Source of the DNA: JBBAGC01 sp964491265
GTDB lineage: Bacteria; Spirochaetota; UBA4802; UBA5550
DNA length: 64,000 nt
Assembly: GCA_964491265.1 (NCBI GenBank)
Contig: CAZBFP010000003.1
Coordinates: 144,647-208,646, forward strand
Reading direction: 5' to 3'
Shown: one piece after another, positions 58,884-64,000 of the stretch
How the letters are laid out: every line of letters starts with the position of its first letter
Position numbering within the stretch: position 1 is the first letter of the stretch
Notes under the pieces: generated by a model
Told to the model about the DNA's origin: nothing
Databases searched by the model: none
Seen by the model: only the letters and a program-made list of their open reading frames with translations
Position numbers and translations under genes: made by a program

Positions 58884-59909
58884 ATGTTTAAAAACAAAAC
58901 CTTACTAATAACCGGCGGAACCGGCTCATTCGGTAACGCCGTATGCCGCAGATTTCTAGAAACAGAAATAAAAGAAATCCGCATATTCTCTCGTGATGAA
59001 AAAAAGCAGGATGATATGCGGAAATTCTACAACAATGACAAGCTTAAATTTTATATAGGTGATGTGCGCGATTATAATTCCATATATGAAGCCCTCAGGG
59101 GTGTGGACTATGTTTTCCAGGCAGCAGCTTTAAAACAGGTTCCATCATGCGAGTTTTACCCCATGCAGGCAGTAAAGACCAATGTAATAGGCACAGACAA
59201 TGTGCTTACAGCTGCTATAAATACAGGGGTAAAAAAAGTAATTGTATTAAGCACAGATAAAGCTGTTTATCCCATCAATGCTATGGGAATATCAAAGGCA
59301 ATGATGGAAAAGGTGGCGGTTGCTAAATCCCGTAACCTTGACGATGACCAGATTACCATATGCTGTACCCGATATGGTAATGTAATGGCTTCAAGGGGTT
59401 CTGTTATCCCTCTATTTATTGAACAGGTAAGGAATAATAAACCGATAACCATTACAGACCCGGCTATGACCCGCTTTATGATGAGCCTTGACCAGGCAGT
59501 TGAGCTTGTATTATTCGCTTTTGAAAACGGGAAAAACGGAGATATTTTTGTGCAGAAATCACCGGCTGCAACAATCGAACTGCTATCAAAAACCATAGTG
59601 AAACTGTTAAACCAGACCGACCATCCTATAAAGGTGATAGGCACAAGGCATGGAGAAAAACTCTATGAAACCCTTCTCACCAGAGAAGAGATGGTAAACG
59701 CAATTGATCTTGAAGGTTATTACCGTATACCGGCAGACGGCCGTGATCTAAATTATTCAAAGTATTTTGAAGACGGTGAAGAGGTAGTCACCCAGGCCCA
59801 TGAATACCACTCCCACAACACAGAGCGCTTAGATGAAGAGAGACTGATTGAAATGCTCAAAAATCTGCGGGAGATTCAGGATGATCTCAAGGAATTTGGA
59901 GCGCTTTAA
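58884..59909 (+). CDS. fnlA: UDP-GlcNAc 4,6-dehydratase/5-epimerase for FucNAc (FnlA/CapE/WbjB)
   Basis: This enzyme starts UDP-L-FucNAc synthesis. The 341-residue protein from ATG 58884 (AAGGAGAG ahead; the upstream TTG frame is not used) has LLITGGTGSFGNAVCRRFLE, RIFSRDEKKQDDMRKFYNND, and AMGISKAMMEKVAVAKS with Met in place of the usual SDR Tyr before Lys, as in the CapE/FlaA1 group. It overlaps fnlB by one base. It could also substitute for PseB, but the CapE-type sequence and the next two genes argue for FucNAc. Confidence 0.92.
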   Translation: MFKNKTLLITGGTGSFGNAVCRRFLETEIKEIRIFSRDEKKQDDMRKFYNNDKLKFYIGDVRDYNSIYEALRGVDYVFQAAALKQVPSCEFYPMQAVKTNVIGTDNVLTAAINTGVKKVIVLSTDKAVYPINAMGISKAMMEKVAVAKSRNLDDDQITICCTRYGNVMASRGSVIPLFIEQVRNNKPITITDPAMTRFMMSLDQAVELVLFAFENGKNGDIFVQKSPAATIELLSKTIVKLLNQTDHPIKVIGTRHGEKLYETLLTREEMVNAIDLEGYYRIPADGRDLNYSKYFEDGEEVVTQAHEYHSHNTERLDEERLIEMLKNLREIQDDLKEFGAL

Positions 59910-61021
59910 TGAGGGTTCTTGTTACCGGGGCTAAGGGGTTTATAGGAAAAAATCTTATCCAGGCGCTCAGGCGTATTGATGATATAAGTATTATCGAATT
60001 TGATAAAGATGATTCTTTGGGCTGTCTTGATGAAGCATTAAATAACATTGATTTTATATTTCACCTTGCAGGGGTAAACAGGCCTGAAAATACTGAAGAG
60101 TTCTATGAGGGGAACAGTGATTTAACTTCTCAGCTGCTCGATATAATCCGGGAAAAAAATATTAAAATTCCTGTTTTAATGACATCATCCACCCAGATAG
60201 AGCGGGATAATGATTACGGCAGGAGTAAACTTAAAGCAGAAAATTTTCTGAAAGAATATAGTGTTGAACAATCAGTACCTGTTTATATTTACCGGCTACC
60301 CAATGTTTTCGGTAAATGGAGCAGGCCTAATTATAATACAGTTATAGCTACATGGTGCCATAATCTTTCAAGCGGTAATGATATACGGATTGATAACAGG
60401 GAAACAGAACTTACTCTTGTGTATATTGATGATGTTGTTAAGGAATTTATCAGTATTTTACACAATGATAGAATTGATCTTTCTACTTACTATTATGATA
60501 TCCCGGTTGTGTACAGAAAAACTCTGGGGGAAATATCTGATCTTCTTTACAGTTTCAGGGCAAATCGAAATAATTTAACAATACCTCCGGTTGGCAATGG
60601 GTTTGAGCGTGCTTTATATGCCACATATTTGAGTTTTCTTGAAAGGGATAATTTTTCATATCCCTTAACAGAGCATTCTGATGATCGCGGAAGTTTCGTC
60701 GAAATATTGAAAACCATAAATAGCGGACAGTTTTCTATTTCAACATCTGCCCCCGGGATTACAAGGGGTAATCATTACCATGACACAAAGAATGAAAAAT
60801 TTCTGGTAATAAAGGGGAGTGCTGTAATAAGGTTCCGGCATATTCATGAGTCTGAGGTTTTTGAGTATAATGTTTCTGATCAGGAACTTCAGGTAATTGA
60901 TATCCCCCCAGGATATACCCATAATATCACCAATACCGGAGAAGGGGAGATGTTTCTTGTTATATGGGCGAATGAAATTTTTGACAGGGATAACCCTGAT
61001 ACTTTTTTTCAGGAAGTTTAA
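59909..61021 (+). CDS. fnlB: UDP-FucNAc pathway reductase/epimerase (FnlB/CapF/WbjC)
   Basis: The 370-residue protein has an SDR domain (RVLVTGAKGFIGKNLIQALR, STQIERDNDYGRSKLKAE with YxxxK) and a C-terminal cupin domain (GITRGNHYHDTKNEKFLVIK, IDIPPGYTHNITNTGEGEM), the two-domain layout typical of CapF. The cupin carries the metal-binding His residues. It lies between fnlA and fnlC with one-base and five-base spacing. Confidence 0.94.
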   Translation: MRVLVTGAKGFIGKNLIQALRRIDDISIIEFDKDDSLGCLDEALNNIDFIFHLAGVNRPENTEEFYEGNSDLTSQLLDIIREKNIKIPVLMTSSTQIERDNDYGRSKLKAENFLKEYSVEQSVPVYIYRLPNVFGKWSRPNYNTVIATWCHNLSSGNDIRIDNRETELTLVYIDDVVKEFISILHNDRIDLSTYYYDIPVVYRKTLGEISDLLYSFRANRNNLTIPPVGNGFERALYATYLSFLERDNFSYPLTEHSDDRGSFVEILKTINSGQFSISTSAPGITRGNHYHDTKNEKFLVIKGSAVIRFRHIHESEVFEYNVSDQELQVIDIPPGYTHNITNTGEGEMFLVIWANEIFDRDNPDTFFQEV

Positions 61022-61026
61022 ATTAT

Positions 61027-62145
61027 ATGAAAAAGCTGAAAGTACTTACTGTAGTTGGAACCAGACCGGAAATAATACGCTTGTCCTGTGTAATAAAGAA
61101 GCTTGATGAATCACCATCTGTTGAACATATTTTTGTCCATACAGGGCAGAACTATGATTATGAATTAAATGAAATATTTTTTAAAGACCTGGGGCTTCGA
61201 AAACCGGATTATTTTTTAGAGGCAGCAGGTAAAAATGCAGCAGAGACAATCGGCAATATTCTTATAAAAATTGATCCGGTACTGGAGAAAGAGCAGCCAG
61301 ACAGCTTTCTTGTTCTTGGAGACACAAACAGCTGTTTATGCGCCATCCCTGCGAAGAAAAGAAAGATCCCCATATTTCACATGGAAGCAGGAAACCGGTG
61401 TTTTGATCAGCGCGTACCTGAAGAGACTAACCGTAAAATTGTTGATCATATTAGCGACATCAATCTTACATATAGCTCCATTGCGAGGGAATATCTTCTC
61501 AGGGAGGGTATTCCCGCAGATCGGGTTATTAAAACCGGCAGCCCCATGTATGAAGTGATACATTCTATTCTTCCCGGAATTAACTCCAGTGAAATTTTAA
61601 CTAAATATAGCTTGAAAGAAAAAGGATTTTTTCTGATATCAAGCCACCGTGAAGAAAATATTAACTCGGATATCTTTTTTAATCTTGTAAAAATACTAAA
61701 TGAAATTGCAGAAACTTATAAAATCCCAGTTCTTGTATCAACCCATCCGAGAACAAGAAATAGAATTGATGAGACAGGGGTAGAATTTAATCCGTTGATC
61801 CAGTTATTAAAACCGCTCGGTTTTATCGATTATCTTGCTTTACAAATAAATGCAAAAGCTGTTTTGTCAGATAGTGGTACAATTTCGGAAGAGTCTTCAA
61901 TTCTGAAATTTCCGGCATTAAATATCCGCGAAGCTCATGAAAGACCTGAAGCAATGGAGGAGGGGGCGGTTATGATGACCGGGTTAAATCCTGAGCGCGT
62001 TATGCATGCCATTGCGGTTCTTGAAAATCCGGGTGCAATCCGTATAGTTGATGATTATAATGTTGATAATGTTTCTGAGAAGGTTCTAAGAATTATCATC
62101 AGTTATACTGATTATGTTAATAGAGTAGTATGGCAGAAAAAATGA
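61027..62145 (+). CDS. fnlC: UDP-FucNAc 2-epimerase, non-hydrolysing (FnlC/CapG/WbjD)
   Basis: This enzyme completes UDP-L-FucNAc. The 372-residue GT-B-fold epimerase has VVGTRPEIIRLSCVIKKLDE, HTGQNYDYELNEIFFKDLGL, HMEAGNRCFDQRVPEETNRK, and LSDSGTISEESSILKFPALN. The combination CapE-CapF-CapG in order makes the pathway assignment firm. It overlaps the glycosyltransferase gene by up to 16 bases. Confidence 0.94.
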   Translation: MKKLKVLTVVGTRPEIIRLSCVIKKLDESPSVEHIFVHTGQNYDYELNEIFFKDLGLRKPDYFLEAAGKNAAETIGNILIKIDPVLEKEQPDSFLVLGDTNSCLCAIPAKKRKIPIFHMEAGNRCFDQRVPEETNRKIVDHISDINLTYSSIAREYLLREGIPADRVIKTGSPMYEVIHSILPGINSSEILTKYSLKEKGFFLISSHREENINSDIFFNLVKILNEIAETYKIPVLVSTHPRTRNRIDETGVEFNPLIQLLKPLGFIDYLALQINAKAVLSDSGTISEESSILKFPALNIREAHERPEAMEEGAVMMTGLNPERVMHAIAVLENPGAIRIVDDYNVDNVSEKVLRIIISYTDYVNRVVWQKK

Positions 62146-63347
62146 AAATTCTTCTAATCGTTGATGATTATCTCCCCCATAGCATAAAAGTCGCGGCAAA
62201 AATGATGCACGAAATGGCACTGGAACTGCAAAGTAAAGGGCATGAAGTGTCGGTAGTCACACCTGATCATCGTATTACTGAGAAATTTTTAAACAGAAAT
62301 ATCGATGGTATCAATGTATATTATTTTAAATCCGGGAAGATAAAAAATGTCAACCTGGTAAAACGTGCAATCAATGAACTGCTTCTCTCATATCAGGCCT
62401 GGAGCTCTTTAAAGCATATACTTAAAAATGATAAATATGACTATCTTGTATATTACTCCCCAACCATATTCTTCGGGCCTCTTGCCGGGAAGCTTAAAAA
62501 ACTTTATAATTGCAGAACCTTCCTTATATTGCGCGATCTTTTCCCCCAGTGGGTAATAGATAATGGAACTATAAGCAGGTATTCACCCATTACCCTCTAT
62601 TTTAAATTATTCGAAAAATTAAATTACAGGAATGCGGATACAATTGCTCTTCAGTCTCCCAAAAACCTGGAGTGGTTTAATAGTAATTATAACTCGAAGA
62701 CCTCTGAAAAATCTTTATTATTGTACAACTGGGCCAAAAATAACAGAATTAAGACTGACGGCAGTTTCAGGGTAAAGTATTCTCTGGAAGATAAGGTGAT
62801 TTTTTTCTATGGGGGGAATATCGGCCGGGCTCAGGATATGGGTAATATAATGAGGCTGGCTGAGAAGATGAAGGATGAGAAAAATGCCGCTTTTGTAATA
62901 CTCGGGGAGGGGGATGAGGTTGATCTTGTAAAAAGAACTATTAAGGATAAAAATCTTCATAATATCCTTTATCTGCCGCCTGTTGATCAGGAAAGTTTCA
63001 AAAAGATACTTGCCGAATCTGATATAGGGTTATTTTCCCTTGCAGCAGATCATAATACCCATAATTTCCCGGGAAAACTTCTTGGATATATGGTGCAGAA
63101 TATCCCTATTCTCGGAAGTGTTAACGAAGGGAACGATCTGCAGCAGACAATAGAAAACCATAAGGCCGGCTTTGTAAGCATTAATGGAGAAGATGAGCTT
63201 TTCTATCGTAATGCAGTTAAGTTGTTAAAGGATGGCTCTTTAAGGCTTAAGATGGGCAATAATGCCTCTAAAATGCTTAAAGAACTTTTTTCTGTAGAAA
63301 CTGCTGCTGAAAAGATATTGCAGAGGCATAGGGATATAAAAAATTAA
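62130..63347 (+). CDS. WbuB-like glycosyltransferase (L-FucNAc transferase)
   Basis: The 405-residue GT4-type enzyme starts MAEKMKILLIVDDYLPHSIK (an ATG at 62142 is an alternative) and resembles WbuB, which follows fnlC in several O-antigen loci and transfers L-FucNAc. Donor-binding parts include FFYGGNIGRAQDMGNIMRLA and NFPGKLLGYMVQNIPILGSV. Its position supports the same function. It is the last glycan gene in the window. Confidence 0.88.
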   Translation: MAEKMKILLIVDDYLPHSIKVAAKMMHEMALELQSKGHEVSVVTPDHRITEKFLNRNIDGINVYYFKSGKIKNVNLVKRAINELLLSYQAWSSLKHILKNDKYDYLVYYSPTIFFGPLAGKLKKLYNCRTFLILRDLFPQWVIDNGTISRYSPITLYFKLFEKLNYRNADTIALQSPKNLEWFNSNYNSKTSEKSLLLYNWAKNNRIKTDGSFRVKYSLEDKVIFFYGGNIGRAQDMGNIMRLAEKMKDEKNAAFVILGEGDEVDLVKRTIKDKNLHNILYLPPVDQESFKKILAESDIGLFSLAADHNTHNFPGKLLGYMVQNIPILGSVNEGNDLQQTIENHKAGFVSINGEDELFYRNAVKLLKDGSLRLKMGNNASKMLKELFSVETAAEKILQRHRDIKN

Positions 63348-63470
63348 ATAGCAGTATGATTTTTTTAATAAGGCCTGCAGTCTATGTTTTTAATTAATCT
63401 CCCCTTCCTTAAGGGGGGTGCCCGCAGGGCGGGGGGATTGTTGATTCCCCGGATTCAGATTAAAGCCATT

Positions 63471-63875
63471 TTATTTCAGCTTTTTAATCTCCTCAAGAGA
63501 AAGACCGGTGATCTCTGAAATTTTGTTGGCAGACATATTTTCCTTAAGCAGAGCTTTTGCAGTATCTGCAGCTTTTTTTTGTATACCTTTCTGTATACCT
63601 TCCTGAATACCTTTTTCATGTCCCTGCTGAACGCCTTGCTGAAATTGCATTTTATCACGTTTTTTTAATGAAGTTGAAAGCATATCTTTAACCTCTTCAA
63701 TTTCTTTAATGCCATTTTGTATTTCATCAGATATTTCGTCATTTCCATAAAAAAAGTTTTTAATCCATTTTCTGAAAAGCCTTATTTCTTCTGGCCGTTC
63801 TTTTTCAATAAGCTTTATGATATTCTTTATTTCCCCTGAAATTTCAGAAATATCCGAGTTTTCAAGGTAAAACAC
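63471..63875 (-). pseudogene. C-terminal part of an Rpn-family nuclease/transposase-like protein
   Basis: The 134-residue frame (GTG at 63875; open upstream to a stop at about 63930) shows the Rpn/PDDEXK-2 end: GIKNILSAVFYLEN just upstream, KRDKMQFQQGVQQGHEKG, IQEGIQKGIQ repeats and SANKISEITGLSLEEIKKLK. Full members have about 300 residues with the nuclease domain at the N-terminus, which is missing here. The 63348-63470 gap holds a GC-rich palindromic repeat (CCCCTTCCTTAAGGGG). Confidence 0.75.
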
Positions 63876-63912
63876 TGCAGAAAGAATGTTCTTAATTCCG
63901 AGAAGGTCTAAT

Positions 63913-63999
63913 ATGGCAAAAACAATTTACTTATTGGAGAGCCCCGGGATTGTTAAATCTTATCTAAAAAAGAAATTACCCTCTCAATGTCATCAATAA
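63913..63999 (+). pseudogene. Possible topoisomerase I-like N-terminal scrap
   Basis: The frame MAKTIYLLESPGIVKSYLKK ends in a stop at 63999 after 28 codons. It resembles the Toprim start of TopA (MAK-x-IVESPAKAKTI-like) but the match is short. It sits where the nuclease domain of the Rpn gene should be, on the other strand, so it may mark a recombination junction. Confidence 0.25.
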
Positions 64000-64000
64000 A

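Noticed and set aside
58884..59909. Assignment of this dehydratase as PseB
   Set aside because: The Met-for-Tyr active-site pattern and the following CapF and CapG homologues indicate the FucNAc pathway.

Overview
This window looks like a chromosomal segment of a Gram-negative, moderately AT-rich bacterium, probably a spirochaete. The hints are a hrcA-grpE-dnaK-dnaJ heat-shock cluster under a CIRCE operator, a BMP-type purine-nucleoside lipoprotein with a relaxed lipobox, an AraC regulator with an N-terminal membrane sensor, and a membrane-bound SpoIIE-type phosphatase. The lineage is an inference; no rRNA or tRNA gene was recognised.

Positions 1-22 kb are ordinary chromosome, mostly on the minus strand. 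In order they hold a BMP nucleoside transporter (ATPase, lipoprotein) with xanthine phosphoribosyltransferase, a QueH-Smr fusion, a SpoIIE-like phosphatase, an isochorismatase-like hydrolase, an ECF sigma/anti-sigma pair, tyrS, the heat-shock cluster, an orphan MacB-type permease, a GT-C membrane glycosyltransferase, an AraC regulator and a lipoprotein. Intergenic palindromic repeats of at least two families punctuate this part; two inverted copies of one family flank dnaJ.

Positions 22.7-33.3 kb are a gene graveyard. It holds toxin-antitoxin pairs (HicAB, PIN/VapC types), DUF2283, YgiT and ORF6N proteins, complete and broken AlbA_2/ATPase-type regulators, and in-frame chimeras between PIN toxins and fragments of sugar-biosynthesis genes. 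Threaded through it are copies of a compact repeat cassette: an inverted repeat with core CACGCGGAGGCG, a 9-bp tandem array, and a small PD-(D/E)XK nuclease gene (GxxExxY family) whose last codons are the other inverted repeat. Only the copy at 41.2 kb has an intact nuclease; other copies lost the catalytic middle but kept both ends.

Positions 33.4-63.3 kb are a surface-polysaccharide or flagellar-glycan locus on the plus strand, in three blocks. A legionaminic-acid block (33.4-40.4 kb: legB, legC, legH, legI, legG) has a frameshift in legB, a nonsense codon in legH, and an inserted toxin-antitoxin pair and ORF6N gene. It lies between two direct copies of a module (EPS-type MarR regulator, nuclease cassette, metK); the left copy has internal deletions. 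A pseudaminic-acid block (43.3-50.5 kb: pseC, aldo/keto reductase, SDR, cytidylyltransferase, pseG, pseH, a MaoC hydratase, pseI) is followed by flippase, acetyltransferase, DUF115 and polymerase genes. Last come two N-acetyl-sugar amidotransferases with HisH/HisF-like partners (the HisF lacks the usual catalytic Asp) and a UDP-L-FucNAc block (fnlA, fnlB, fnlC) with a WbuB-like glycosyltransferase. Together these genes could make CMP-nonulosonic acids, probably with acetamidino or 3-hydroxyacyl groups, and assemble them with FucNAc into a Wzx/Wzy-dependent glycan. The window ends in a truncated Rpn-type nuclease gene.
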